Positions 8,134-18,398 of a stretch of DNA of 64,000 nt are shown piece after piece. The DNA is from Micromonospora chersina. Lineage in GTDB: Bacteria; Actinomycetota; Actinomycetes; Mycobacteriales; Micromonosporaceae. Location: assembly GCF_900091475.1 (NCBI RefSeq), contig NZ_FMIB01000002.1, positions 4,774,001-4,838,000 on the forward strand. Reading direction: 5' to 3'. Made by a program: the position numbers and the translations under genes. Below the pieces are notes generated by a model. The model ran no database searches, had not been told where the DNA came from, and saw only the letters and a list, made by a program, of their open reading frames with translations. Positions within the stretch are counted from its first letter, which is position 1; the number at the start of each line of letters is the position of its first letter.

Positions 8134-8162
8134 TTGACGGCAGGAATTGGACGGCGCAAGAT
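8134..8162 (+). promoter_or_regulatory. Promoter of intergenic RNA
   Basis: TTGACG (8134-8139) and CAAGAT (8157-8162) are separated by 17 nt, one of the best sigma-A-like promoters in the window. Transcription should begin near 8169-8171. Confidence 0.6.
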
Positions 8163-8170
8163 GCTCCGTG

Positions 8171-8285
8171 CGGGAGGGCGTATCGCCGGAGACTTTGTTC
8201 TTGCGACCCAGCGCCGGAGGCGTTGTGCGATCGTCCCTCCCGACCAACGTCCGAAGGGGCCGGCGGAAAACCGCCGGCCCCTTCG
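8171..8285 (+). ncRNA. Candidate structured small RNA or leader, unassigned
   Basis: The stretch from 8020 to 8411 has no gene. It holds a promoter, a foldable segment and a terminator. CGGGAGGG (8171-8178) pairs with CCCTCCCG (8235-8242), ATCGC (8182-8186) with GCGAT (8227-8231), and a small hairpin GCGCC-GGA-GGCGT lies inside (8211-8223). A perfect 15-bp terminator stem closes it. The predicted transcript is about 115 nt. It could act in trans, or as an attenuated leader for paaN, whose start lies 126 nt beyond the terminator. I do not recognise an Rfam class. Confidence 0.55.
8252..8285 (+). terminator. Strong hairpin after the intergenic RNA
   Basis: A perfect 15-bp stem (8252-8266 with 8271-8285) around an AAAA loop. 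No long U tract follows, as is usual in high-GC actinobacteria. Confidence 0.8.
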
Positions 8286-8411
8286 CTGTCTGCTGCCGAA
8301 CCAGGCTCGCGCGACACCGCCCCGCCCGAGTGGGCGGGCAACGGCGCCCGACGATCCGACTTGTGACACGCCCCTACTGATCTGGTGGCTTCCTGTTGCA
8401 TGATGGCGGGC

Positions 8412-10085
8412 ATGACGGAGACCCCGCACCCCCTGTACGACAGGCACGCCGAGACCCTCAACCGGGCGCTGACCGCGATCACGGAGCGCGGGTACTGGTC
8501 CGCCTACCCCGAGTCGCCCAGCCCCCGGGTGTACGGCGAGACCGCCGCCGCCGACGGCAAGGCCGCCTTCGAGGCGTACCTGGGCCGCGACTTCCCGCTC
8601 GACCAGCCGGGCGACGGCGACACGGTCGCCACCGAGGCCAGCCCGTTCGGCGTGGCGCTCGACGTGCGCTACCCGCACGCCGGCGCCGACCAGCTCGTGG
8701 CCGCCGCCACCGCCGCACTGCCGGCCTGGCGCGACGCCGGCCCGCAGGCCCGGGTGGGTGTCTGCCTGGAGATCCTCGACCGGCTGCACAAGAACGTCTT
8801 CGAGCTGGCCAACGCGGTGCAGTTCACCAGCGGCCAGGCCTTCGTGATGGCCTTCCAGGCCGGCGGCGCGCACGCGCTGGACCGGGCGCTGGAGGCGGTC
8901 GCCTACGCGTACGCCGAGATGACCCGGCACCCGGGCACCGCCGGCTGGGAGAAGGCCGCCGGCAAGGGTGACCCGCTGCGGATGAGCAAGACGTTCCACG
9001 TGGTGCCCCGCGGCGTGGCGCTGGTGATCGGCTGCAACACCTTCCCGACGTGGAACTCGTACCCCGGGCTCTTCGCCTCGCTGGCCACCGGCAACCCGGT
9101 GGTCGTGAAGCCGCACCCGCGTGCCGTGCTGCCGCTCGCCATCACCGTGAAGTACGCCCGCCAGGTGCTCGCCGAGGCCGGCTTCGACCCCAACCTGGTG
9201 CAGCTCGCCCCCGAGGCGGCCGGCGAGAAGCTCGCCTCGACCCTGGCCCTGCACCCGGCCGTGAGGATCGTCGACTTCACCGGCTCGACCGAGTACGGCG
9301 ACTGGCTGGAGGCGAACGCCCGGCAGGCCGCCGTCTACACCGAGAAGGCCGGCCTGAACACGGTGGTGATCGACTCCACCGACGACTTCGCCGGGATGTG
9401 CCGCAACCTGGGCTTCACGCTGACCCTGTACAGCGGCCAGATGTGCACCACCTCGCAGAACCTGCTTATCCCCCGGGACGGCATCGAGACCGACCAGGGG
9501 CACAAGAGCTTCGACGAGGTCGCCGCCGGCATCGCCGGCGCGGTCGCCAAGCTCACCGCCGACCCGGCCCGGGGTGTCGAGCTGACCGGCGCCATCGTCA
9601 ACGACGGCGTGCTGGAGCGGCTGGAGGAGGTCACCAAGGTCGGCGAGCCGGTGCTGGAGTCGCGGGCCGTCGCGCACCCGTCCTTCCCGGACGCGGTGGT
9701 GCGGACGCCCACCGTGGTCAAGCTGGACGCGGGCGACACCGCCACCTACTCCCGCGAGTGGTTCGGCCCGATCTCGTTCGCCATCGCGACCGACTCGACC
9801 GCGCACAGCCTGGAGATCCTGCGCTCCACCGTCGGTGAGAAGGGCGCGCTGACCGCCGGCGTCTACTCCACGGACGAGGCGGTGCTGTACGCGGCCGAGG
9901 CGGCGGCCATCGACGCCGGCGTGCACCTGTCCTGCAACCTGACCGGCGGGGTGTTCGTCAACCAGTCGGCGGCGTTCTCCGACTTCCACGGTTCGGGGGC
10001 GAACCCGGCGGCGAACTCGGCGCTGACCGACGGGGCGTACGTGGCGAACCGGTTCCGGATCGTGCAGAGCCGCCGGCACGTGTGA
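8412..10085 (+). CDS. paaN: Phenylacetic acid degradation protein PaaN (aldehyde dehydrogenase family)
   Basis: A 557-residue aldehyde dehydrogenase superfamily protein of the PaaN type, implicated in phenylacetate catabolism. The N-terminal NAD-binding fold includes VPRGVALVIGCNTFPTWNSYPG and FTGSTEYGDW. The catalytic cysteine is C345 in SGQMCTTSQN, and the C-terminal motif is FSDFHGSGANPAANS. The length fits PaaN rather than the PaaZ fusion, because no hotdog domain is present. The ATG at 8412 is supported by CATGAT 7 nt upstream and by family length; an in-frame start at 8385 would add nine unusual residues. No other paa genes are adjacent. It may be influenced by the upstream terminator. 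Confidence 0.88.
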   Translation: MTETPHPLYDRHAETLNRALTAITERGYWSAYPESPSPRVYGETAAADGKAAFEAYLGRDFPLDQPGDGDTVATEASPFGVALDVRYPHAGADQLVAAATAALPAWRDAGPQARVGVCLEILDRLHKNVFELANAVQFTSGQAFVMAFQAGGAHALDRALEAVAYAYAEMTRHPGTAGWEKAAGKGDPLRMSKTFHVVPRGVALVIGCNTFPTWNSYPGLFASLATGNPVVVKPHPRAVLPLAITVKYARQVLAEAGFDPNLVQLAPEAAGEKLASTLALHPAVRIVDFTGSTEYGDWLEANARQAAVYTEKAGLNTVVIDSTDDFAGMCRNLGFTLTLYSGQMCTTSQNLLIPRDGIETDQGHKSFDEVAAGIAGAVAKLTADPARGVELTGAIVNDGVLERLEEVTKVGEPVLESRAVAHPSFPDAVVRTPTVVKLDAGDTATYSREWFGPISFAIATDSTAHSLEILRSTVGEKGALTAGVYSTDEAVLYAAEAAAIDAGVHLSCNLTGGVFVNQSAAFSDFHGSGANPAANSALTDGAYVANRFRIVQSRRHV

Positions 10086-10091
10086 CCCTCT

Positions 10092-10142
10092 GGTTCGGGT
10101 GCGTCCGTTGTCGCTCCGGCAGCAACAGGCGCACCCGGAACC
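10092..10142. terminator. Bidirectional hairpin between paaN and acetyltransferase
   Basis: GGTTCGGGTGCG (10092-10103) pairs with CGCACCCGGAACC (10130-10142) with one bulged G, and a second GTTG/CAAC stem lies inside. It sits between convergent genes. Confidence 0.6.
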
Positions 10143-10143
10143 G

Positions 10144-10662
10144 TCAGGCGGGGCGGCGCATCTGGAGTTCGTGCAGGGCGGGGATCCGGGGGTGCGGGAC
10201 GCGCACGCCCGTGTCCACGAAACCCAGCTTCTCGTACGCCCGGCACGCGCGGTCGTTGCCGACCACCACCTCCAGCATGAGTTCCGGCCGGCCGCAGGCC
10301 CGGGACCAGGCGGCGACCTCCTCCACGAGCGCGCCGAGCAGCCCCCGGCCCCGCCAGGCCGGCGTGATGTAGACGGCGTAGATGAGGGTCAGCCCGGGCT
10401 CGTCCGGGGCGACCGTGCCGCCGGCGTGGCCGACCAGGCGACCGCCGGGGTCGGCGACGAACTGGGCGTTCTGATCGCCGTGCGAGACGGCGGCGATCCG
10501 GGCCGCGTAGTCGGCGTGCGGCCGGGCGGCGGCCTCGGCCACTGTCTCCAGGAACGCCAGCGGGGTGTCGGCCAGCATCTCCAGCCGGAGCGCCCGCATC
10601 CGGGCGGCGTCCGACGGGCGGACCCGGCGGACCGTGGTCGTCGTGGTGGGCGCGCTGGTCAT
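10144..10662 (-). CDS. GNAT family N-acetyltransferase
   Basis: A 172-residue GNAT protein. The acetyl-CoA pyrophosphate loop is [18 protein letters not shown], preceded by strand LIYAVY and followed by [17 protein letters not shown], the usual C-terminal motif B. The substrate is unknown. The ATG at 10662 is chosen over one 93 nt upstream because homologous proteins begin close to the [20 protein letters not shown] segment. TATGCA lies 6 nt before it, a weak leaderless signal. Confidence 0.8.
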   Translation of the reverse strand: MTSAPTTTTTVRRVRPSDAARMRALRLEMLADTPLAFLETVAEAAARPHADYAARIAAVSHGDQNAQFVADPGGRLVGHAGGTVAPDEPGLTLIYAVYITPAWRGRGLLGALVEEVAAWSRACGRPELMLEVVVGNDRACRAYEKLGFVDTGVRVPHPRIPALHELQMRRPA

Positions 10663-10885
10663 CTCGCATGCATACCGGAAGGGGCGGCACCCGCGTCGAC
10701 CGGGCGCGCACCGTGGCCGAAATATGCCCGATTTGTGGTCGTGCGCGGTCGTCACGCCTCGTGTAGCGTGCGATTTCGGTCACTCAATTCAGCGGCCGTC
10801 GCCGATCGCTGAACCGGTGGCTCACCGGTGCCGGTCCGCCGGTCGCCGGGGTTGTGGAACGCCGCGCAGAGTGAGGAAGTGCACC

Positions 10886-11089
10886 GTGGCACAGGGCACC
10901 GTGAAGTGGTTCAACTCCGAAAAGGGCTACGGCTTCATCGCCGTCGACGGCGGGCAGGACGTCTTCGTCCACTTCTCCGCGATCGAGATGGACGGCTACA
11001 AGGCGTTGGACGACGGCCAGCGGGTCGAGTTCGAGATCGCCCAGGGCCAGAAGGGCCCGCAGGCCGAGCGGGTCCGCGTCATCGCCTGA
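10886..11089 (+). CDS. Cold shock protein, single-stranded nucleic acid chaperone
   Basis: A 67-residue CspA-family protein, one OB-fold. RNP1-like KGYGFI and RNP2-like VFVHF are both intact, and the protein opens with the standard TVKWFN. The start is GTG 10886, preceded by GAGGAAG (10873-10879) at 6 nt. The 223-nt stretch upstream (10663-10885) has no gene and is likely a long 5' leader plus promoter (possible -10 TAGCGT at 10764-10769), common for cold-shock genes. Confidence 0.92.
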   Translation: MAQGTVKWFNSEKGYGFIAVDGGQDVFVHFSAIEMDGYKALDDGQRVEFEIAQGQKGPQAERVRVIA

Positions 11090-11205
11090 TCTTCCCTGGC
11101 CGCCGCCCGATCGGCGGCCGTTCCACCCCGACGAGGGGGCTGCGGTGCGCGCCCGCGCCGTGGAAGATCATGAGCCGTTCCAGCCGTCGCTGCTGAGGAG
11201 GGTTC

Positions 11206-12516
11206 ATGTCCGACCTGCCCCCGTCGGGTCCCACCGAGCCGGTGCCCCCGGCGTCGCCCGGTGTCCCGGCCGACCCGACCCGGTCCACGCCGCCGGCCGC
11301 CGTGCCGGCTCCGGCGTCGGGGCACGCGGCCGACCCCACCGCGCCCGGGTCACCCACCCCGACCGATCCGGGCCGGCCCGCCGTGGCCGATCCCGCCGTG
11401 CCGGCGCAACCCGGGCCGCCCGCCGTGCCGGCGCAACCCGGCCAGGCCGCCCACCCGGCCGCGCCCGCGCAACAGGGATGGCCGGCCGTTCCCGGCGGGT
11501 TCGCCGCCCCCGGGCAGCCCGCACCCGCTGCGCCGCAGCCCTGGGACCCGTACCGGACGGACCCGGCCGGGTCGCCGCAGGGCTGGACCTGGCCGGCCGG
11601 TGCCGCTCCGCTGCCCGGCGCGGCCTACCCGGGCTACGCGCTGCCCGGCCAGCCGTACGGCTGGCACCCGGGCCTCGACCCGCAGGACCCGCTCGTCACC
11701 CCGCCGCACGCGGGCGTCGGCGGCTGGTTCAGCCGGTGCGGGGGCGCGCTGCGGCGGGGCTGGCGGCAGCTCCTGCCGATCATGCTGCTGACCCAGACGG
11801 TCCCGGCGGCGGTGATCGCGGTCCTCTCCCTCGCCTTCGCCCCGACCGGCCAGCCGGTTACCGGCCCGGACGGCGCCCCGGCGCTGCCCGACGGCTACTT
11901 CGAGAACATCTTCGCCTTCTACGGCGTGGTGCTGCTCGCCGCCCTGATCTTCGGCCCGTTGCAGAGCACCGGCTGGGCCGCCGGCACCTGGGTGGTCGCC
12001 CGCCAGGCGGCCGGCGAGCCGGTCGGTACCGGTGCCGCCCTCCGCTACGGGCTGCGCCGCGCCCTCGGCCTCTGGGGCTGGACCCTCGTGGTCTCGCTGC
12101 TGATCACGGTCGGCGCCTGCTTCTGCCTGCTGCCCGGCCTCTACGCGGCCTGCGCGTTCGCCCTGTTCGGCCCGATCTACCTGTTCGAGCGGCAGGAGCC
12201 GGTCGGCCGTGCCTGGCGGATGTTCCACCAGCGGTTCGGCATGGTGCTGGGCCGGGTGGCGCTGGTCATGTGCGCGCTGATCGCCGCGGCGGTGCTGGAC
12301 GGCGTGCTGGGGGCGGTCAACCAGCTGGCCTTCGGGGTGGACCCGATGGCCGCCCCGGGCACGGCCGCCGGCGCCGTGGCGGTGGCCGTGGTGGGCGCGG
12401 TGCTGGCCACCCCGGCCTACCTGGCGCAGCTCGTCGGGCTGGTCGCCGCGTACGCGGAACAGCGCGCGCAGGAAGGCCCGGTGAACGCCGCCCGACTGGC
12501 GGCGGAACTCGGCTGA
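11206..12516 (+). CDS. Polytopic membrane protein with proline-rich N-terminus
   Basis: A 436-residue protein. Residues 1 to about 165 are a Pro/Ala/Gly-rich, low-complexity cytoplasmic segment with tandem PAQPG-like units. The rest contains about six membrane helices, separated by amphipathic basic stretches ([34 protein letters not shown]). The repeated pattern resembles DUF975 or glycerophosphodiester phosphodiesterase membrane domains, though no catalytic domain is present. Function unknown. A ribosome site GAGGAGGG lies about 6 nt before the ATG. Confidence 0.75.
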   Translation: MSDLPPSGPTEPVPPASPGVPADPTRSTPPAAVPAPASGHAADPTAPGSPTPTDPGRPAVADPAVPAQPGPPAVPAQPGQAAHPAAPAQQGWPAVPGGFAAPGQPAPAAPQPWDPYRTDPAGSPQGWTWPAGAAPLPGAAYPGYALPGQPYGWHPGLDPQDPLVTPPHAGVGGWFSRCGGALRRGWRQLLPIMLLTQTVPAAVIAVLSLAFAPTGQPVTGPDGAPALPDGYFENIFAFYGVVLLAALIFGPLQSTGWAAGTWVVARQAAGEPVGTGAALRYGLRRALGLWGWTLVVSLLITVGACFCLLPGLYAACAFALFGPIYLFERQEPVGRAWRMFHQRFGMVLGRVALVMCALIAAAVLDGVLGAVNQLAFGVDPMAAPGTAAGAVAVAVVGAVLATPAYLAQLVGLVAAYAEQRAQEGPVNAARLAAELG

Positions 12517-12530
12517 GCGGGGACGTCGTG

Positions 12531-12557
12531 CTTGCACTCGGCTAGGGAGAGTGCTAA
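12531..12557. promoter_or_regulatory. CIRCE operator 1 (HrcA site)
   Basis: CTTGCACTC-N9-GAGTGCTAA, close to the CIRCE consensus TTAGCACTC-N9-GAGTGCTAA. TTGCAC (12532-12537) with TAAACA (12555-12560) at 17 nt may be the groEL promoter, so HrcA bound here would block it. Confidence 0.85.
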
Positions 12558-12564
12558 ACAAGTC

Positions 12565-12593
12565 ATTGGCACTCGCGTACGGTGAGTGCCAAT
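12565..12593. promoter_or_regulatory. CIRCE operator 2 (HrcA site)
   Basis: ATTGGCACTC-N9-GAGTGCCAAT, a perfect 10-bp inverted repeat centred about 35 bp downstream of the first. The remainder of the 274-nt gap to groEL holds no other clear element. Confidence 0.88.
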
Positions 12594-12607
12594 GGTCGGG
12601 GCGGTAG

Positions 12608-14413
<1,806 letters not shown>

Positions 14414-14435
14414 GTCCAGCTCCACCCAGCACGCC

Positions 14436-14471
14436 GAAGGGGGCGGGCCGCGTCAGCGGTCCGCCCCCTTC
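14436..14471 (+). terminator. groEL terminator
   Basis: GAAGGGGGCGG (14436-14446) pairs with CCGCCCCCTTC (14461-14471), and an inner CCGC/GCGG stem shortens the loop. It lies 23 nt after the groEL stop codon and just before a convergent gene. Confidence 0.8.
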
Positions 14472-14479
14472 CGTGTGTC

Positions 14480-14722
14480 TCAGGTCGGCAGTCGGCGTTG
14501 GTTGCGTCGCTTGTGCGCCCGGTCGTACGGCGGCGTGATCCGGGTCGGCTCGTCCACCGGTTGCCGCGGCTCCCCCGGGTCCGGTCCGGTGCCGCCGGTC
14601 ATCTCCGCGAGCTGCTCGGCGTCGCCGAAGTCGAGCCGGTCGAACGGCAGCTGCCCGGGAACCTCGCCGACCGGGCGCCAGCGCGCCGGCTGGTCGTCGG
14701 TCCGTTCGTCGTCCGTGGTCAT
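14480..14722 (-). CDS. Conserved-looking small hypothetical protein
   Basis: An 80-residue hydrophilic protein with no signal peptide or membrane helix. It opens with an acidic stretch (MTTDDERTDDQ), has a central FDRLDFGDAEQLAEMTGG segment and a very basic end (RAHKRRNQRRLPT). I do not recognise a family. A strong ribosome site GAGGAGG 5 nt before the ATG supports translation. It converges with groEL and lies downstream of a two-domain acetyltransferase on the same strand. Confidence 0.65.
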   Translation of the reverse strand: MTTDDERTDDQPARWRPVGEVPGQLPFDRLDFGDAEQLAEMTGGTGPDPGEPRQPVDEPTRITPPYDRAHKRRNQRRLPT

Positions 14723-14795
14723 GCCCGCCTCCTCTGGTTCCGACCGTAGGGGCCGGTCGATGCCGAGGAGGCCGAACGGGGTTATTACCGTCTAT

Positions 14796-14809
14796 GTAAC
14801 TTTAGTTAC
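14796..14809. promoter_or_regulatory. Palindrome GTAAC-TTTA-GTTAC, possible operator
   Basis: A perfect inverted repeat in an AT-rich patch overlapping the stop codon (14806-14808) of the acetyltransferase gene, about 75 nt upstream of the 80-residue protein. A related GTTATTAC lies at 14781-14788. No regulator is assigned. Confidence 0.35.
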
Positions 14810-15735
14810 TTCTGTCCGTTAAGTTCTTTTCGGAAGAGGAAGAACACCCGCTCGATCCGCGCTCCCGCCGCTCCGGAGTAGAACGGCACGGGGCCCACCC
14901 AGCCGATCTGTGCCGCCTCGACCCCGGCCGCCGCCTGGTCGCGCAGGCAGCGCCGGAGCAGCACGCCGCCGATGCCCGAGCCCTCGGCCGCCGGGGCGGT
15001 CCCCATCGGCCCGAACCAGCTCGGCCGCGACGACCCGTACGCGGCGAAGCCGAGGATCTCGCCGTCCCGCTCGGCCAGGTGCGCGCCCGCGTCCGGCCGG
15101 CCCACCGAGCCGGTCAGCTCGCCGTCCCAGGCGCCGCCGAAGGTGGCCCGCGCGAAACCGGCCAGCGCCGGCAGGTCCGCCGGCTCGGCCCGGCGTACCG
15201 TCACGCCCCGGCCGGCCAGCCGCTGCTCGGCGGCCTCGGTGGAGCGCAGCGCCGGCGAGCCGTCGCTCAGGTCGGCGGTCATGTTCCAGGCCGTCCGGTC
15301 CTGCCGGTAGCCGAGCCGCAGCGCGGCGCAGACCGCCGGGGTGTAGCGCACGTCGATGCCCGGCCAGGCGTACTGCGGCGGGTTCCCGGCCAGCAGCAGC
15401 TCGGCCGCGCCGAGCCCGGCGAGCCGGGCCTCCGCCTCGGCCAGCAGCCCGCCGCCGATCCCCTGGCGACGTTCCTCCGGCGTCACCGCCAGCAGGTCGA
15501 CGTGACCGAGCCGCGGATCCCGCGCGGACAGCGAGCCGACCAGCACCCCGACCAGCGCGTCGCCGCGTACCGCGCCGAGGCGCAGCACCGGCCGGTCGGC
15601 CGCCGCACGGTCGGCGAGGGTGGCCACGATCGACGGCGCCTCGGCGGCGTCCTCCGGCAGGTCGAGGGCGCGCCGGCAGAGGTCGACGACCTCGGGCAGG
15701 CGGTCAGGACCCAGCTCGATGATCTCCACGTCCAT
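14806..15735 (-). CDS. Tandem GNAT acetyltransferase
   Basis: A 309-residue protein with two GNAT folds. The first has the acetyl-CoA loop VTPEERRQGIGGGLLAEAEARL near residue 100; the second has GFAAYGSSRPSWFGPMGTAPAAEGSGIGGVLLRRCLRD near residue 240. The architecture resembles mycothiol-synthase-like or Eis-like double GNATs, but the substrate is unknown. The ATG at 15735 is preferred; TAGGGT (15744-15749 on this strand) lies 8 nt upstream, indicating a leaderless message. Confidence 0.8.
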   Translation of the reverse strand: MDVEIIELGPDRLPEVVDLCRRALDLPEDAAEAPSIVATLADRAAADRPVLRLGAVRGDALVGVLVGSLSARDPRLGHVDLLAVTPEERRQGIGGGLLAEAEARLAGLGAAELLLAGNPPQYAWPGIDVRYTPAVCAALRLGYRQDRTAWNMTADLSDGSPALRSTEAAEQRLAGRGVTVRRAEPADLPALAGFARATFGGAWDGELTGSVGRPDAGAHLAERDGEILGFAAYGSSRPSWFGPMGTAPAAEGSGIGGVLLRRCLRDQAAAGVEAAQIGWVGPVPFYSGAAGARIERVFFLFRKELNGQK

Positions 15736-15778
15736 GGACGCCGACCCTAGGCCATCCGCCCGCCAATGGACAGGGTTG

Positions 15779-18334
15779 TTAACCGAGGTCCGCGGCCCGC
15801 GCGGCGCGGACCGCCGCGTACGCGTCGACCAGGCCGGCGCCCACCAGGTTCCGCGCGCCACCGCAGGGCGCGTCGGCGGGCGAACCGGCCGGGGTGGCCG
15901 TGTCGGCCAGGATGCGGCGGGTGCGGTCCAGGTCGCCGACCAGCGCCGGGTTGGCCGACCACATGAGCGCCACCACCCCGGCCACCTGCGGGGTCGCCAT
16001 CGAGGTGCCGTCCAGGGTCGCGTAGCCGCCCCCCGGGTACGCCGACGGCACCCCGGCGCCGGGCGCGACCACGTCCGGCTTCGCGGCGCCCCCGGCTGCC
16101 GGCCCCCGGCTGGAGAACCGGGTGAGCTGGCGGGCCCGGTCGACCGCCCCGACCGTGAGCACGTCCGGGTACGGCGCCGGCGGGTCGGCGATCGAGCCGC
16201 AGTACGGGCCGGTGTTGCCGGCGGCGGCCACCACCAGGATGCCGGCCGCGGCCAGCGCGGCGGTCGCCGGGCGCAACGCCCCCGGGTCGCAGCCCTCCAC
16301 CGGCGGGCAGCCCCACGAGTTGGTCAGCACGTCCGGCGCGCGTTGCGGCCGGCCGTCGGTGAGCGGATCCCCGCCGGGCGGGAACGGGGCCAGCATGAAC
16401 TGGAGGCAGTCCAGGTAGCGTGCCGGGCTGCCCAGGTTGCGGTCCAGGTTGACGCAGCCGACCCAGCTCGCGCCGGGGGCCACCCCGATCCCGTTCCGGC
16501 CCACGGCGCTGCCCACCGTGTGGGTGCCGTGACCACCGCGGTCGGCCGGCGTCCGGCGGTGCTCCCAGGGGTCGTACCAGGAGTCGTCGCCGCCCCGGAA
16601 ACCCGCGGCCAGGGCCGGGTGCCGGCCGTCCACCCCGGAGTCCGAGCTGCCCACCACCACGCCGGCGCCCGTGACGCCCAGCTCCGACCAGACCCGGTCC
16701 GCACCGATCAGCGAGACGTTCCAGGTCGGGCCGGTCGGCGCCGGCACGGTGCCCCGCGCAGGGGGCGCCGCCGCGGGCAGCGGGCGCAGCCGCTGGCTGA
16801 CCAGCACCCGGGCCACCTCCGGGCGACCGGCGAGCCAGGCCCGGACCGCCGGCCCGCCGTCCGTCTCGATGGCGTTGACCAGGTAGTACGGCGTCGGCTG
16901 CAGGCGCAGCCGGCCCAGCTCGCGGCGCAGGTCGCCCTGGGTCCGCTCGGCCGTGGCCACCAGCCGCCGGTAGACCTCGGCGGCCCGGGCGTCCCGGCCG
17001 GCCCGACCGGGCGCCCCGGCCGGGATGCCGGTCAGGTCGGCCTGCTCGCGGAGCACCACGAGCAGCCGTTCCCCGTGCAGGCCGGGCTGGCCGGGGACCG
17101 CGTAGACCACCACCACGGCGGCGAGCAGGGCCGCGGCGGTCAGGCCGGCCAGGCCGCGCCGGGGCGCGCGGGCGCGGGACCGGGCGAGCAGCACGCCGTA
17201 CCCGACGGCGAGCAGGACCGCGACGGCGAACGCGACGCCCGTCGCGACCGCGACCCAGAACGGGACGTCGCGGGTGGTCGCCAGCAGGGCGGTGACCTCC
17301 TCCGGGTCGGTGAACGCCAGCGGCCCGACCAGCGCGAGGCCGACCAGCCAGCGCACCGGTCCGCGCCCGGCGGGCCGGCCGGCGTGCCGGGCCCCGGCCT
17401 CCAGCGTGCCGAGCACGAAGCCGAGCGGCGGCAGCAGGAGCAGGGCGGGCAACTGCGCCCCGGACTGGCCGGCCCCGGCGCCCAGCAGCGCGAGGGTCAC
17501 CCCGGCGACCAGCCCGCCGACCAGCACCAGCCGGGCCGGGCGGGGCGGCGTGCCCACCGCGAACGCGGCCCAGAACGCGGGGCCGAGGAGCACCCCGGCG
17601 AGCGTCCCGAGCGCGGCGGCGGCCAGCCCGGCGAGCAGGGTCTCCGACGCCCCGCCCAGCGCGCCCACCCAGACCCAGGGCAGCAGCGAGGCCAGCCCGG
17701 CGGCGAGCGCCAGCAGCGTCACCGGCCCCAACCGCCCACCCGGGCCGCCGGCCGGTGCCACGCCGTCGTCCGGACCGTCCGGTGCCGTCGCGCCGCCCCG
17801 ACCGGCGGCGTCGCCCGTCGCGCTGCCCGGAGCCGGTGCACTGGCAGCGGGAGCGTCGCCGGGAGCCGCCGCGCCGTCCCGGCCCGGAGCGACGGACCCG
17901 CGGCGGTGGGTGAGCCGGTCGAGGACCACGGCGACCACCACGGCGGTCGCGGCCAGCGCGGCCAGGTACGCCTCGTGGTGCACCGGCGGCAGCGCCCGGA
18001 GCAGGGTCAGCGCGCCGAGCACGAGCGTGCCCGCCAGCCAGGCGCGGCCGGTCGCCCGGATCGCGGGGGAGCGGGGGATCAGCGCGAGCGCCAGCGTGGG
18101 CGCACCCACCAGCAGCACGGTGACCAGCGCGACCACCGGCCAGACGGCCACCGCCCGGTCCAGGCCGGCGACCAGCACGATCTGGTCGACCACCCAGCCG
18201 GCGAGCTGGCCCGGCACCGCCACCAGCACGGCCCAGAGCCCGGTGACCACCGCGGCGACCACCGGCCACGGGCCGGTGTCGCGGCGGGCGGGGCGAGGCG
18301 GGGGGACGGGAGCGGTGGGCGGGCCGGCCTGCAT
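15779..18334 (-). CDS. Membrane-embedded S8 family serine protease (subtilase)
   Basis: An 851-residue protein joining a polytopic membrane region to a subtilisin. Roughly residues 20-430 contain ten or more hydrophobic helices; about 465-540 looks like an inhibitor I9-type propeptide (TPYYLVNAIETDGGPAVRAWL); the catalytic domain has D565 in SSDSGVDG, H602 in GGHGTHT, oxyanion N672 in TNSWG and S778 in GTSMATP. Four or more cysteines lie in the catalytic domain, so it is likely outside the cell. ATG 18334 is chosen because TACGGT lies 7 nt upstream; GTG 18343 would fall inside that element. The gene is divergent from glpD. Substrate unknown. Confidence 0.88.
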   Translation of the reverse strand: MQAGPPTAPVPPPRPARRDTGPWPVVAAVVTGLWAVLVAVPGQLAGWVVDQIVLVAGLDRAVAVWPVVALVTVLLVGAPTLALALIPRSPAIRATGRAWLAGTLVLGALTLLRALPPVHHEAYLAALAATAVVVAVVLDRLTHRRGSVAPGRDGAAAPGDAPAASAPAPGSATGDAAGRGGATAPDGPDDGVAPAGGPGGRLGPVTLLALAAGLASLLPWVWVGALGGASETLLAGLAAAALGTLAGVLLGPAFWAAFAVGTPPRPARLVLVGGLVAGVTLALLGAGAGQSGAQLPALLLLPPLGFVLGTLEAGARHAGRPAGRGPVRWLVGLALVGPLAFTDPEEVTALLATTRDVPFWVAVATGVAFAVAVLLAVGYGVLLARSRARAPRRGLAGLTAAALLAAVVVVYAVPGQPGLHGERLLVVLREQADLTGIPAGAPGRAGRDARAAEVYRRLVATAERTQGDLRRELGRLRLQPTPYYLVNAIETDGGPAVRAWLAGRPEVARVLVSQRLRPLPAAAPPARGTVPAPTGPTWNVSLIGADRVWSELGVTGAGVVVGSSDSGVDGRHPALAAGFRGGDDSWYDPWEHRRTPADRGGHGTHTVGSAVGRNGIGVAPGASWVGCVNLDRNLGSPARYLDCLQFMLAPFPPGGDPLTDGRPQRAPDVLTNSWGCPPVEGCDPGALRPATAALAAAGILVVAAAGNTGPYCGSIADPPAPYPDVLTVGAVDRARQLTRFSSRGPAAGGAAKPDVVAPGAGVPSAYPGGGYATLDGTSMATPQVAGVVALMWSANPALVGDLDRTRRILADTATPAGSPADAPCGGARNLVGAGLVDAYAAVRAARAADLG

Positions 18335-18341
18335 GGCACTC

Positions 18342-18347
18342 ACCGTA
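18342..18347 (-). promoter_or_regulatory. -10 element TACGGT for the subtilase gene
   Basis: Seven nt before ATG 18334. It is 40 bp from a TACGGT in the opposite direction serving glpD. Confidence 0.45.
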
Positions 18348-18386
18348 CGGCCCGGCGGGGGCGTGCCGCCGGAGTGCGGGGCCGGT

Positions 18387-18392
18387 TACGGT
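18387..18392 (+). promoter_or_regulatory. -10 element TACGGT for glpD
   Basis: Six nt before GTG 18399, implying a leaderless glpD message. Confidence 0.45.
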
Positions 18393-18398
18393 GGACAC

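Noticed and set aside
8385..8411. Upstream in-frame start for paaN
   Set aside because: It would add nine residues with no ribosome site, and CATGAT spacing and family length favour 8412.
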